Notes: generated by a model not told the origin, from the letters alone. A stretch of 64,000 nucleotides of DNA from Allacma fusca (GCA_947179485.1 OX359245.1:73085067-73149066), one strand, 5' to 3'; positions 1-13,490 are shown, counted from the stretch's first letter. Translations and numbers: made by a program.

Positions 1-1540
1 TACCACTCGTTACACTGTGAGATCCGCATCATTTGTAACTAACAGCACTAATTAACTACAACAAGATCGCTAAGTAAAACCGTATTTGAAGTTTTTTCTC
101 TCTTGTTACTTGTGTGTCAATATCCTTCCGACATATCCATTATCTGCCATATACATTGGAGCAGTACGTTTATGTATCCTGGGTTCGTATAACCCCTTAC
201 CAATAAAAATACAAATATAATTTCAAACTTATATATGGCAATTAAAATATGATACCATTTATGGGGACTTGAGCGGTGCTTGTTTCTTGGCAACTTCTAC
301 AATAGGCACTCATTCTGTAGTTATTTGAGAGAGGTGACTATAAAATTGCTTTAAAAATGACCAGTGATACAGTTAGATATGATTTTTACTTTAATTAGAT
401 AATCTTCAAAACAATTAGCGAGATTGCAATTTTGTTCTTCGGGGTCGGACGCTTTGCGCATACTGCTACTGGATTGCTTGGAGAATAGGTTCTATTACCA
501 TAAAATGATTAGTTGGAAGAGACCAGCAATGATTCTGATGCGAGATCCAGAGGACGAGGACAAAATAAAAAGTTAGAATCATTTGCCTATCATTTTTAAG
601 TGTTACATATGAGGAACATCAGGAAGCCGTCCTGAGTTAGGGCTCCTCACAACTCGAGTTATCACGTTATTTGACCTTGGAGTTGTACTTGAAATTGAAT
701 TTTCAACTCAGTTTTGGCCTCATAGTTGTATTTGAAGCATTACAAATCAATTATTTAATTGGAAGTCAATTACCTGAAACCAACTTATAGCTTCACTATT
801 TGAAGTTGGCAATTTCAAGTGGTAAAAATTGTACAAATTGAAGTTGAATTTTATATGCTTCTCAAATATAAAGCTTTATTGGTAAGTTGAATTGAGTTCT
901 TGAACGTTTAACTCATATTTTGTTTCAAATTTAAGTTGGCTTCAATTTACAATTTTTTTTTAAATAAATTGAAGTTGACTTGAAGTTGTAATTGAAATTG
1001 TAAGTTGCAACTACTACTTGAAGTTGTGAGGAGTCCATTCTTTTTGCTGTTCTTTTTATTTTAAAAAACTCGAAAGCAAGTTGCATTAAAGACTAAGCTC
1101 CTATTTTTTGCAGATCATCGGCAATGGTGGGCCTGCTAAAATATGGAAATATTCCTGCTATGCTTTATTTCCAGTTTATTTGTAAGCAAATTCGCAAAAT
1201 TACTACTGGTATATAGTAATATTTTTTGAAGATTTAACTGAACCACGTCTACATATGAATCTTTGACTCGAGAGAATCCAGGAAGTTGCTATAAGTCCAG
1301 ATATTTTGCTGGAATTTCTTGATATCAAGATTGGTTCCTTTTAAATTTGATTTTGATACCTTTGGTGCGTTCATTCTAAAGGTTGACAAGTTTCTTGTTA
1401 CCAATTATTAAAGTTTACTGCGGGGTCAAGTGAAGCAGGGGTCGGATTTTTATGGGAAGACGGGAAGCATCTTCCCAGGAAAAATATTTTTGACTCTGCA
1501 AATTTCAATGGCACGTTTCAGGGAAACCTAGGAGCCTGTG
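1..1540. repeat. Large duplication, copy 1
   Basis: The first ~850 bases recur 1579 bases downstream with only one substitution noticed by eye (near 510 versus 2088). The remainder (851-1540) matches 2957-3668 with clearly more differences. No gene was recognised inside. Two identity levels within one duplicated unit suggest either recent gene conversion of the left half or an assembly overlap. Confidence 0.85.
630..1035. repeat. Degenerate AAGTTG/CAACTT word island
   Basis: Short imperfect words of the type GAAGTTGAATT are mixed with their reverse complement (CAACTC, CAACTT) at irregular spacing, so this is not a clean microsatellite. The same island recurs in the second duplication copy (about 2215-3160). 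Confidence 0.7.
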
Positions 1541-1579
1541 AACAACATCCTAATACAAAACTACGGAGAACCTCGAAAA

Positions 1580-3668
1580 TACCACTCGTTACACTGTGAG
1601 ATCCGCATCATTTGTAACTAACAGCACTAATTAACTACAACAAGATCGCTAAGTAAAACCGTATTTGAAGTTTTTTCTCTCTTGTTACTTGTGTGTCAAT
1701 ATCCTTCCGACATATCCATTATCTGCCATATACATTGGAGCAGTACGTTTATGTATCCTGGGTTCGTATAACCCCTTACCAATAAAAATACAAATATAAT
1801 TTCAAACTTATATATGGCAATTAAAATATGATACCATTTATGGGGACTTGAGCGGTGCTTGTTTCTTGGCAACTTCTACAATAGGCACTCATTCTGTAGT
1901 TATTTGAGAGAGGTGACTATAAAATTGCTTTAAAAATGACCAGTGATACAGTTAGATATGATTTTTACTTTAATTAGATAATCTTCAAAACAATTAGCGA
2001 GATTGCAATTTTGTTCTTCGGGGTCGGACGCTTTGCGCATACTGCTACTGGATTGCTTGGAGAATAGGTTCTATTACCATAAAATGACTAGTTGGAAGAG
2101 ACCAGCAATGATTCTGATGCGAGATCCAGAGGACGAGGACAAAATAAAAAGTTAGAATCATTTGCCTATCATTTTTAAGTGTTACATATGAGGAACATCA
2201 GGAAGCCGTCCTGAGTTAGGGCTCCTCACAACTCGAGTTATCACGTTATTTGACCTTGGAGTTGTACTTGAAATTGAATTTTCAACTCAGTTTTGGCCTC
2301 ATAGTTGTATTTGAAGCATTACAAATCAATTATTTAATTGGAAGTCAATTACCTGAAACCAACTTATAGCTTCACTATTTGAAGTTGGCAATTTCAAGTG
2401 GTAAAAATTGTACAAATTGAAGTTGAATTGAAATTGTCTTGTAGTTGATTTAAATTGAGTTGAGCAATTTAACGTGCTATTAAATAAAACTTCATAATTT
2501 CAAAATAAAAAAGTATAATGGGTAAAACTAAGTTTCCCCAAGAAGCGTTTTAGACACTGCAAATGATTTATACTTCAAAAATTCAATAACAAATAGGCAC
2601 CGTCACTGAATACATATTCTTGTTTTTCCAAGGATTTCGTTTTTGTTTTTAGATGACTGCTTGGACCATCTTCTGAGTCTGCACTAACAATTAAATGAAA
2701 CATTTCCTCCCTTTCCTCACTCATAACGAATAACGTTGATTACATGAAAGAATAATTTTAACGCAATATACGTTGTGCTTGAATTAGATTTCAGGAGACT
2801 TGCGTTGCCAGCAGCGTGGCCCTGTATCTTTAGCTCATAAAAACAACCAGTGGACTCCCCAAATTTACTCCAAAACTTTTCCCAACGCGCATGTTTAATT
2901 CGTTCAGAAATTGACAATTGATCAACTTCAACTGTCAATTATTTGTATTTCAGCAACTTGAAGTTGAATTGAATATGCTTCTCAAATAAAAAGCTTTATT
3001 GGTAAGTTGAATTGAAGTTGAACTTGAATGTTCAACTAATATTTTGTTTCAAATTGAAGTTGACTTCAATTTACAATTTAATGTTTTTATTAAATTGAAA
3101 TTGACTTGAAGTTGTAATTAAAATTGTAAGTTGCAACTACTACTTGAAGTTGTGAGAAGCCCTAACCTAAGTCCATTCTTTTTTTTGTTCTTTTTATTTT
3201 AAAAAAACTCGAAAGTAAGTTGCATTAAAGACTAAGCCCCTATTTTTGCAGATCATCGGCAATGGTAGGCTTGCTAAAATATGGAAATATTCCTGCTATG
3301 CTTTATTTCCAGTTTATTTGTAAGCAAATTTTCTAAATTACTACTGATATATAGTAATATTTTTTGAAGATTTAACTGAACCACATCTACGTATGAATTT
3401 TTGACTCGAGAGAATCCAGGAAGTTGCTATAAGTCCAGATATTTTGCTAGAATTTCTTGATATCAGGACTGGTTCCTATTAAATCTGATTTTGATACCTT
3501 TGGTGCGTTCATTCTAAGGCTTGAAAAGTTTCCTCTGTTACCAATTATTAAAGTTTACTGCGGGGTCAAGTGAAGCAGGGGCCGGATTTTTTTGGGCAGA
3601 TGGGAAGCATCTTCCCAGGGAAAATATTTTTGACAGTGCCAATTTCAATGGCATGTTTCAGGTTAACC
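1580..3668. repeat. Large duplication, copy 2 (with 0.53 kb extra)
   Basis: This is the second copy of the unit beginning at base 1. It matches copy 1 to about 2429, carries ~527 extra bases, then matches again from about 2957 to 3668. The minus-strand open stretch at 2717-2938 lies in the extra segment and resembles nothing recognised. Confidence 0.85.
2430..2956. other. Segment present only in copy 2 of the duplication
   Basis: Both borders carry the word TTGAAGTTGAATT, of which copy 1 keeps a single one. This is the pattern expected if copy 1 lost the segment by recombination between short direct repeats. Insertion into copy 2 is the alternative. No terminal inverted repeats or coding domain were seen. 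Confidence 0.6.
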
Positions 3669-3764
3669 TACAGAAAGAGATATGACCAGATTTTTTGTCT
3701 TGTAAGGAAATTTCTTTTTGCAAGCAGGGATTTCTGAAAATCGATTACTTTCCTGTACGGGTTG

Positions 3765-4078
3765 TGGAGACCCTTAATCGAATTATATGAGTATCTATTC
3801 TAAATATAATTTCATGTCCTGAGTCAAAACATTTTAGGAGTTGAAAAGTTAGTCTTTGAATGTACTTAAACGACATGCCTTGTAAGTACATGTGCCAACT
3901 AAATGCAGTCCAGTGTAGGCTGTATAAGTTCAATCCTAAAGGGAGCACAGTTTAACACTTACTTATGTACGTATATACAAGGTCATAATATTTAAGAAGA
4001 GAAAGCAACAAATTGTGACGAATGAGAATTTATCCCAATAATTTTGTCATTTGTAGAGGATTTTACCAAGACTAAAAT
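3765..4078. repeat. Dispersed direct repeat, copy 1 (~0.3 kb)
   Basis: The stretch from CCCTTAATCG to the GAGGATTTTACCAAGAC border recurs at 5098-5364 in the same orientation at roughly 85-90 % identity by eye, with small indels. No coding potential or terminal structure was recognised. Confidence 0.75.
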
Positions 4079-4169
4079 CAAGCGGAGTAACAGACTGACC
4101 CCGACATATAATGGCACAGTCATACTTATACACTATGAGTAATGGTCATTCAACACACACACACACAAA

Positions 4170-4680
4170 TGGCATAACTTCAACTTAGCAAAACTTTTAA
4201 GTTTTTCAGACAACTCCAACAATATTACATAACAACAGCATCTACTCATTACCGGCTACACGCTGGTGATGAGAAATCTCAACGATAGCATTTTGGTTCA
4301 AAAGTTATAGCATAATAGGTAATAAGCATATGTAATAGCATAATAAGTTATGGCATAACTTCATTTTAGCACAACTTTTAAGTTATTCGGGCAAATTCCC
4401 CAATTTTACATAACAACAGCATCTACTCATTACCGGCTACACGCTGCTAATGATAAATATCAACAATAGCATATTGGTTCAAAAGTTATAAACAAATGAT
4501 GAGAAAATGACTATTTCACGGTCCTTCCATAACATCAGATTAGCATAACTTTTAAGTTATTCGGGCAAATTTACCAATTTTACCTAACAACAGCATCTAC
4601 TCATTACCGGCTACACGCTGGTCAAGTAAGATCACTTCGATAGTAGATTGGCTCTAAAGTTGCAAGTTTATAATGTAAAA
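4170..4680. repeat. Three-copy tandem repeat, ~178-bp period
   Basis: The core AACAACAGCATCTACTCATT begins at 4231, 4412 and (with one upstream change) 4586, giving periods of 181 and 174 bases. Flanking words (GCATAACTT, TAGCATATTGG) also repeat with substitutions. A short (CA)n tract lies just before it at about 4155. It looks like a minisatellite or decayed satellite. Confidence 0.85.
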
Positions 4681-5097
4681 CATGACAATTTTACGGGCAT
4701 TTCGCAAATTACCCAATCATGGTAATTATTGAAGAAGTTATGGAACAGACAAACTCAAATATATAAATAGTCAGTAGTCAAATTAATTTACGCCTAAACA
4801 CTTCCTTTCAGCAGATATTTTTGAAATGGTTGAGGATCTCCCTGCAGGGACATAAGATTTAGCAGGGAAATTCGGGAATTATCTTCCAGTGAGATTTACA
4901 AACATTTTACCCTGGGTGGGAAGTGGTCTCTAAAAAAATCTCTCTTCCTTCGTGATAGAATCTAGAAATCCGGCTTTGCCATTTATATAAGACCTCGCTA
5001 CAATTTGACATTCCCGACCCTCGCACAAATTAGTGAGTTCCCCAGACCACCCCCAGTAAAATATTTGGTCTTCGTGCCTTCAAGCAAATTGTTGAGA

Positions 5098-5364
5098 CCC
5101 TTAATCGTGTTATATGAGTATCAAAACATTTTAGGAGTTGAAAAGTTAGTCTTTGAATGTACTTAAACTACATACCTTGTATGTACATATGCCATCTAAA
5201 AGCAGTGCAGTGCATGCTGTATAAGTGCAATCTTAAAGGGAGCACAGTTTAACACTTACTTATGTACAAGGTCATAATATTTAAGGAGAGAAAACAGCAT
5301 ATTGCGAGGAATGAGAATTTATCACCATAATTTTGGCACTTGCAGAGGATTTTACCAAGACAAT
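5098..5364. repeat. Dispersed direct repeat, copy 2
   Basis: Second copy of the 3765-4078 sequence, slightly shorter through small deletions. The two copies flank the 178-bp tandem array, so array plus flanks may once have been one repeat element. Confidence 0.75.
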
Positions 5365-7385
5365 GGCCAATGTAATGTGGACTAGTTTAAGCCCTACTCA
5401 TTCACTTATTACTCACACATACATACACTCATTTGGTAATGTACGCTACGCCACTCATGGAAAACAATCAAGCACAAAACATTTAAATATCAAAATCTAA
5501 TAAATTCAGCCAGTCCATAAAAACGCAAGTTATGCATGTGCCATGATAGCAACCTTTTGGTTTATTTTCATAAACTGCTTGGAATTAGGATTATTATTTA
5601 CTTCTGCACGAGATATATACACGTTTTGGAATAAACTACAAAGAACATCGCCAAAAAGTTCAACGAATTTTGAAATCCCTGGTGCTCTCAAATGCCCACA
5701 CAATAACACCAATTTTTTCAAATAATCAGCCTACTATTACAAATGTCAAAGATGCAAAACACTTTTGGAGCTGCAGATTCAAAAGCAACGGAAACAAAAG
5801 CAGTTTTTTAGATCATGGAGAAGCACTGATGCCCTGTAACATTTGGCACGATTTGTGCATAACAAGATTGCAATCAGTTTTTACGCAACAATTAAGTGCA
5901 CTATTTTGGTGCAGATAAATTAATTAAAACTGGAATAGTATTGGTGCAAACAAATTAAAAATATCACCAATGAAAAAGTGCACATTTTTGGTGCTTAATA
6001 TTGAAATTAATAAAATTCAGCACATATTTGGTGCTTAATCAAATCATTTATAAAAATTTGCACATATTTGGTGCTTACAATTGACACTTTCAAAATGCAT
6101 AAATAACTGTGTAAGGTTTTACGCTCATTACATTAAAAGGCATGTGACAATATTTCAAGCAAGTTTACATGTTCTCGAAAGTGATGATGGACATATTGAT
6201 AAGAAAGTAATGTGCTGTATATTCATTTTTGTAATTATTTACTACCTTTGACATTGTTGTCCAAAGCCTGACTTTATTTACCCCCGAATTCTGGATTCAA
6301 TTTGCACTTTAAGTTCACTTTTTCACAAGACCAAAAGTCCTTACGATTTTACTTGAAATATTAGTCCGCCTTTTTAACTACCAACAATTTTTAAATTAGT
6401 TCCCGTGACAACACTGCTGTACTTTTTTGTCAATGCAACAATTAGTTTCTCACAATTAGTTTTTAATAATACTATTGCTTCAACAACTCCAATTATTCTC
6501 CAGACTTACACCTCATTTAAAAACATACAGGACCACTACACGTTTTCACAGATCAATTTATTAAGCAAGGTTCTCTTTGAATAGATGTCTATCTTTCAAT
6601 AATCTTGACAAGAAATTTTTAATTAAGATTTCCTCCGTTCGGAACTCAATTTAATTAGGAAAAATGTATCCAATTTTACAGAAGTTACTAGGAGAAGGAG
6701 CTCGCCTTAACTGACCCCAATAATTCCCTTAAAATCTTCATTTAGGAATAAAGTCACGCAGCTGCGTGTTTTTTTCCTTAAAAATAAACATTTACACAGC
6801 TGCAACTCTGAAGGCCCATAATTTCTACGCATCAAATAAATCCAAGCGCCTCGCACCTGGATTTTACAACTTATTTCCGTCCTTCCCATTATTTTTGACT
6901 TTTCCATGAAACGATCCTCTGTATCCTTCACACCTCTCTCTTCACTTTCCTTTTGCTATGGTTTACCAGCCTTTATATTCAGCCCCACGTAATTCCAGAC
7001 CCTTCACCATATTCACTTTTTCGTACAGCCAGGACCTTGTCCTGTATCTCTCTCCCCACAATATTACATCTCTGCATACATTAAAGCAGATGTACTACAT
7101 GAAACCTTTTCCCCATACCTTCTACAATGCTGAAGGCCAGGAAAATGGAAAATTCCGAGATTACTTATCTGGGGGTCAAAAACAATAATTAATATGGACT
7201 ACTTATCTTTACTGATTCTTTTTATCAATTAGAAATACGATGTCCTTTGTAAGTCCTCTTCCAATCTTGTATGTAAATTACTATGATCAATAATAAATAT
7301 TACATCAAAATGGTTTGGAATAGAATCGTGGTCCAACCGTGTATAGTTGAATTAAGTACAGAGTCGTAGCCATATTCTTCGATCA
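5365..7385. other. Unannotated AT-rich stretch
   Basis: No gene was recognised in this 2 kb. Open stretches at 5543-5918 and 6707-7188 show no domain and no splice-supported structure. The only structure seen is the GCAC...GGTGC word cluster at 5890-6085, listed separately. Confidence 0.5.
5890..6085. repeat. Short GCACATATTTGGTGCTTA minisatellite
   Basis: Five to six imperfect copies of an 18-20 base word containing GCAC and GGTGC are spaced about 50 bases apart. The word is partly self-complementary (GCAC...GTGC), so each copy can form a small hairpin. Similar words occur at the left end of the transposon near 55.75 kb. Confidence 0.6.
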
Positions 7386-7389
7386 ATCG

Positions 7390-7790
7390 TTAGTTTTGTT
7401 CCACACTGAAGAAAGAAACATTCTGACACCAGATTGAGCCATCGCGAGGGCTGTTGTAGTTTATTATCGTTGACATGTTCCTGTGCTGGATTGACCTGAA
7501 TTGATTTTCGAAGCAAGTTTTGTAGCTTTCCACAAGTTCACTGAGCCAATGAGAAGAAAACCCTAAAAAATAAAATTGTCCATACTTAAAACCAAATATA
7601 TTTGTTAGAATATTTTGAATTAAAATTATTCAGAATGTATAGCTTCAAAATTGAAACACGAAAATCCAAATCAATTTTTACTCAATATCCTGTCATCAAT
7701 GATTGGACCAGAAATTATCTGAGTTTCATTTCCAAAAACGGATCCATGGAGCAGGCTATAAATAAACCAGGAAAATAAAGACATCTTCAT
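7390..7790 (-). CDS. Candidate two-exon small secreted protein
   Basis: Function is not recognised. Exon 1 (7682-7790) starts MKMSLFSWFIYSLLHGSVFG, a good signal-peptide shape, followed by NETQI. It ends at a GA|GTAAAA donor in phase 1. A 119-base intron ends in a T-rich tract plus AG, and exon 2 (7390-7562) begins with the two bases needed to keep the frame. Exon 2 encodes about 57 residues with two cysteines (KTCFEN and IWCQN) and ends in TAA. The mature product would be roughly 75 residues with possibly one disulfide. An ATG at 7856 is in frame but would bury the signal peptide. The case rests only on splice phase and signal peptide; transcript support is needed to exclude chance. Confidence 0.35.
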
Positions 7791-7856
7791 CGTCTTGTTA
7801 TTTACAGGGATTTTAATTTCTACGATTGTTGTTGTTTGATCGTTTCCTTTGAGCAT

Positions 7857-9290
7857 TGAAACATTAAATAGGAAATTTTCCTTATAAATCCTGTCATGTC
7901 AGTCAAGGATAGCTTTATTGCAGTTTGAGGAAGTTTCCAAATTTATAGGAAACGTATCAAGGAAAATATTGGCATTTAATTGCACGATAAGTTTATTTCG
8001 AGTTTTTATTCAGAACAACTCACCACAATCAAACTTGGAAAATGCGGTGTTTTGATTAAAATTTGTATTTTAAGGAACTATTATTTTCCTTTACCCGACC
8101 GCCTATCACTATAAGGAGTGTTACGTAATTCGAGTTCAGAAAACATTACCAAGCAGCGCATTACACTTCCAGTTGTTTTCCTTCAATTTTACTCGCCTTG
8201 AAATATACACGCGTCTCGGGAAATTATAGACCTTCTAAAATCCAGAATAGGTCTCTTAACATTCTGTGATATTTTACGGAACGAAATATGTACATAATTT
8301 AAATGAGCCAAAACTTCTGGTGCTACCTCCGCTTTGTCTACATGACAAAGAACAAACTGGTTTGAATAGCATCCTTTGGATAATTACTATTTAATTTAAT
8401 AACTTAAATCTGGATTCAAGTCCGCATTATTCTTTTCTTTTTATTTTATTACTCTTTAAAGGTTTTAAACAATGCAGTCAAAATACATTACAATATTTTA
8501 ACACATAGTTCTTTTTGATTCCATCTGCAAGAATTTAATACTGCAACATGACATACAGGGATAAGAACTGTACCTTAACAGTAGGCACCTTCTGAACATA
8601 TTCACGATTTATCTGTTACCTACGCTATGTAACTATACACATATGTGTTTACGGTCTTTTAATCTACTGTTTCATCTCCTCTGCCAAAAGGAAGAGATAA
8701 ACTGGAGTTACGCATTTTTTGTCCTTGTTCTGCTAATGTACTGAGGAATTCAATTTGCGTTGTTAGTTTTCCTCATTAGATACTTCTGTCATCAAAATTA
8801 TTTTTATTGGGAACATTTAGTCTCACGCGTATCGCCATTGTTCTTGTAGAGCATGAATTTATTATTATTTCTTCCCTTACATTTCTTATTGTATACATTG
8901 TAATATATAATTACATAAACATACATACGTAAGAGTATCATACAGAATGTTTTATTTCTTTAAGTAAATGAAGTAATGGAACACCGGCTTGAAATGAGCG
9001 CAGACGTATGCCGTCATGATATGAAGAAGGAACTGTGTAAGAATTTGAAGATGATCGCAGTGGATCAAATCTCTTTGTAAATCGCACCTCTAGCTCTACC
9101 CTTGACAGTAACACCCCGACTTGGTTGCCATAAATAGTAGTAAAACGACGTTTTTATTTTACATATTTTGACTTGAACATTTTAAGCCAGTGTGCAAGAG
9201 TTTCAATTTAACTAGCTTGTAATCTTCATATTCTTTGGATCTTTTCTGTTGGGACTTCAAACTTCCAGTGGATTACATTGTATCGTATTT
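7857..9290. other. Unannotated AT-rich stretch
   Basis: I see no gene, tandem array or terminal repeat here. It ends where homology to the 54.3 kb region begins. Confidence 0.5.
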
Positions 9291-11500
9291 GGGAAGTTTT
9301 CCAATTCCATATATATCTTCTAAAATATTCCTACTTTACAAGAAGCTACTGTAGGAAAGCGTTTCCATTTAATTGCTCGATAATTCTATTTGTGGTTAAA
9401 TATTAGAACATGCGGCCACTGTGAAGTCACAAGGTTACCCTCGGATTTATTGTAGGTGTTTGTATTTTTTTCCCTTATGAGGTTTTCTTTCAATTTAAAG
9501 TATTACAAATTTTGTAAAAATCAATAGAAAAGGCTACTGTGAAAATTCAAGTAGCCCCTGAAGAAAACGTTACTGTAGTCATCTAAGTATATTGTATTGT
9601 ATGTATCTACAGTACAAGGACCATGTAATTTTTTATCTCTATAACTCAGAGAACGGGTAGTCATCAAATATTTAATTCCCTCTTGTTGTAGCAAATTTTG
9701 TTCCACATTTTATAAAATTTACTTCATTGACCTCGATCACTTTTCACGGTCACAGGGATTACAATTGTGAACCAAAACCTGAAATGTTCAAGTTAAAAGA
9801 ATGTAAATGTTTTTTGTTTGTTGAATTACATTGTTTTTTCAAGTAACAATTAGCGCTCATTTCTAAGAAATTTATGGGTTGTGTAAGCGGTATTGACTTA
9901 TGTATTTAGGGTTAGAATTGCTGATATGAGTGGTACAAAGTCTTGACTTTATGTGATCTGGACATAGTAAATTTTTGGAAGCATATTATGTACGTACAGG
10001 TTTACCAAGCAAAGAGCCTGCATCATATCCTAGAAAACATTATTGCGATTACATTGGGTTTACGGTATATAGTTTCTACAGGAGAGTGTCAGAACCTGTC
10101 CAGATTTTGCTGGAAAACGTTGTTGTCTTCGTCCAATTTTATGTAGGAACAATATTTTGTCCCCTTCCAGTCCAGATCCTATCTGGGGTTCCTTAATTGT
10201 TTCACTACGCTGGCAGGATCTGCCAAATACAGACATGCACTTATAAATACCTCGTTTTACTTTTACGAATAACCATAATGCAGTTCAACTTACCTCACCG
10301 CTTGCAATTTACAGTAAATTTACATTGATTTGAATAAAAATACAGTAAAGATAGAAAGCATGCAGGTGGACACAAATAATTACCACTCATAATAAACTGG
10401 TAAAAAAATATACGATTCTCCGTTTTCGTAACAAACGTTTTCCCAGATTTTTCAAAAATTTACCCTACCATTCTCAATGCAGTCAATACTTTGGTCCTAT
10501 ATGTCAGGTTCCAATGGAACTTTATCTGACGGGAAATAACTTTAACGGATTTGAACTTTTACTTGAATCATTTTTTTACTTTCGTAACATACTTGTACTT
10601 AAGAAGATATCAAACAATTTTCTCAGCTGCAATTTGAAACCATGACATGCATCGAATTCAACTTCAGGAACAATGTTGAGACAGATGCGGAAATCGAAAA
10701 CTTTCAAAAATTAATTTTACTCAAAAAATCCTTGATTTGTCATTATATGCTTTGCTTTAATTAGAATATTTTTGATAAATAAATTTGAATCAGAAAAATT
10801 TGAATCAACTCATATTATTAGCAAATGAGAGAATTTAATATTTATGACCATTTCCTTTTCTAAAGGTTGACTGGGTGATTGTTTTAAGTACGAATACTTG
10901 AATACAAAGCAGGGTTTTATGTGTACAATTTTGACACAGATAAACCCTTTACATTCTTATTATACGTTTTGCATAGTACAGCGGGAGAAGGCATCTGTGT
11001 GTTTATGGCTAGGATTTTTCCTATATCAAAGCAATGGATATAGTATTCATATATTTGTTTTTGATTCAATGTTTCTAAATGCTCGTAAAAATATATTTAA
11101 AAATTGTCATAATAAATAAAACGTTAAAAACGTAATAAAATTTCCAAATGCAATGTTTTAATTCCGATTCCAGTGAACGGCCGTGTTAAAAATGCAATTT
11201 TGTCGCAGCCTTGTAATGATTTTAATCGAATTTATTGAATCAAAACAACCCAAAACTAATTTACTACTAGACCCACTTCAAGATATATGGCTGTAATGAA
11301 TCACCAGATGACATTTATATTATTGAAAGGATTGCTCAAGCTTGTACTGTAAAAATCCAATAGATACATCCACGAGAGACATAAAAATATGATTACACGG
11401 CTTTAGATTTTCAGAATGATTAAAGTTGATAGCTCATTTCTCAACCAATAAATGGTTATTTTGGACATACTTTAAGATATTATCGATATCGAATGTTTAG
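9291..11500. repeat. Segmental duplication block A, non-coding part
   Basis: This matches 54287-55720 and then 60010-60480 in the same orientation, with many scattered substitutions and small indels. It lies 3' of paralogue A on the minus strand, so the duplication carried gene plus downstream flank. The match is interrupted in block C by a 4.3 kb DNA transposon. Small open stretches such as 9943-10196 are not conserved in frame between the copies. Confidence 0.85.
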
Positions 11501-13109
11501 TTTAAAAGTCAAACGTAGTAAATTTCGTCATCAGTATGAATATTAAAATAATAATAGACAAATTGGGTCGTTTCATTTTCGTAAACAAATTGTAATGACA
11601 TGGTGAAAATAAAATCATCATCAGGTTCAGTGAATTTGATGGGAAATATTTGATCCCATTCGTCCAACTTGGACCGACTTGTTGGGAAAACATTGAATGA
11701 TTCATTTTGGGGTCCACCGAATGCTAAGAGAAGGCATTACACGGAACATCCGCTTACATTTTTGTCAAGTGATTTGTAAAATTCTGTTTCTTCGACGTTG
11801 AAGGTTTCTAAATGCTGTTCGGACGCAAATCCAGATATCCAAGTGGAGATGAATTCAGTTCGACCTTCAGGTTCTAAAGCGTAATCTATCATGCTTATAT
11901 CATTTGTTGTGAGTGTTGTTTTGTCTAATCCATCTAAATGTAGAAATTGGACACCATCTGGAATGTAATATCTTGAATCTAGATCCTTAAACACATAACG
12001 CTTTATATTATTGTCGATAAATGAAGCGTTGATAAATTCTTCTTCAAGACATGGCCCGATTGAACTAATTCGTTTCAAGCTATCAATTTTTTGACTTGTA
12101 TTGTCCATTTTTTCATAAATCGCCACCGACAAGCCTAAACAAGAATTCTCTTCAAAAAATCGAATGCATTTACCAAATATTAACGCGGATTTAATGTTTC
12201 TTGAATGGAGATTAATATAATCGCAGCCTTTTTTCCAAGCTGATAGTAATCAGAATCCCCTGTAATAGTTAATCAAACAATTATTGAGATCTTGCCAAAG
12301 AAATTTTTAAACGATTTGATAGATTAAGGAAACGTGACGTTATAACTTGAAATACTAAGTATAAATTTTAAGTGATCCATTTCCGTTTTAAAAATGTGTT
12401 ACCCCTTAAACAAGATTGTATTGTAACCAGTTAGAACTATAAGATAACAGTACTTTATTTCAATTAGTATTTCTCTGCGGGATGTTCGAAATCCGCTCTT
12501 ACATTTAAAAGGTAAGCTAAATTATCCGGACGTCAAATTTTAATGATTAAGCATGTTGTAACTTTTGAAATCACTAACCATCAAAGTCTTCATTTGTGAG
12601 TACCCAAACCATTGGCCACCGGATCTTTTCTGGCGAAGAATCAAAATGATTTGGCAATTTAAAAAATACAAATATCCTCAAAATAATTTTCTTTAATTAA
12701 ATAGACTTTGTACAAAGTCTACATTCTGCAACAAACACGAAATGTTTTTAAATGCTGCATATAAAATATATAGGAAAGAACAAAATGAGTTGATATATTT
12801 AACACAGAGGATATCTCATTTGAAGTTTTTAAACTATTTTTGATTTGCACATTGGAATGGTTATAAATCCGATGCCGTTTTCACCTCGAATAAATTTTGC
12901 TGTCAATGTAGACGACTCCGTGGTATTTAGATTTAGCTCTTCATCTCTTCGGGCTCTAAGTGTACAACCATGCCAACTGAGTACTGACAATTCATCGATT
13001 TTGTTGAAGTTTACAGTGAAACTAACCCCTACGTTGGAAGAGGATTTAGTCATTTCGGAAATACTTTTGCCGTGCATCAGAACTTCCGTTAAGTTCGTTT
13101 TGAGATATC
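11500..13109 (-). pseudogene. Paralogue A of the Greek-key-like family (broken)
   Basis: Three homologous exons are visible on the minus strand: a 225-nt exon (12885-13109), a 51-nt microexon (12579-12629) and the last exon (12259 to about 11500), all with phase-1 borders and GT-AG sites. The last exon has two frame changes relative to paralogues B and C: one near 12225-12240 after the GDSDYYQLGK start, and one near 11740-11755, which makes translation stop just after YKSLDKN. The remaining 3' part continues homologously in another frame (11502-11717). The microexon and start of the last exon read like a beta-gamma-crystallin motif (compare paralogue C). No upstream exon equivalent to the 63.2-64 kb one was found, although an open stretch continues to 13257. 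Likely non-functional. Confidence 0.7.
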
Positions 13110-13289
13110 CTGTAACACCAGTTTTGCAAAGAGATTTTTTAAAGTGAGGAAAGCAGCTTCTACGTGTTGTTGGAATAAATACATTTTTATGTGTTGTATG
13201 AGTAAAGGAATTGTTAAGAAACAATCTGTCACTGTAGGGGATATGTATATCAGTCATAATTTACGTAGATTATTTAACATGACGTACGG

Positions 13290-13490
13290 TTTAGAGGAAA
13301 CTCCTAGTTATTAATTACAACATACGCCCACGTTGGAGCACGGAACTAATAGTGTTTAAAGAGACATTGGGATTTTCTGGAAAAAATAAAATTCCTGTTT
13401 GCCTTAGTATTTTTATAATTTAATTTGTTTAATTTATAAGATGCTTTACATTTTTGTGGATGGTTGAGGTAATTTATGTAATTCGACTTG
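13290..13490. repeat. 0.2 kb repeat upstream of paralogue A
   Basis: The words TTAATTACAACATACGCCCA and GGATTTTCTGGAAAAAAT recur in order at 31195-31440 and 31555-31800, upstream of paralogue B. This is probably part of the ancestral 5' flank or an intron of the duplicated gene. Confidence 0.75.
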
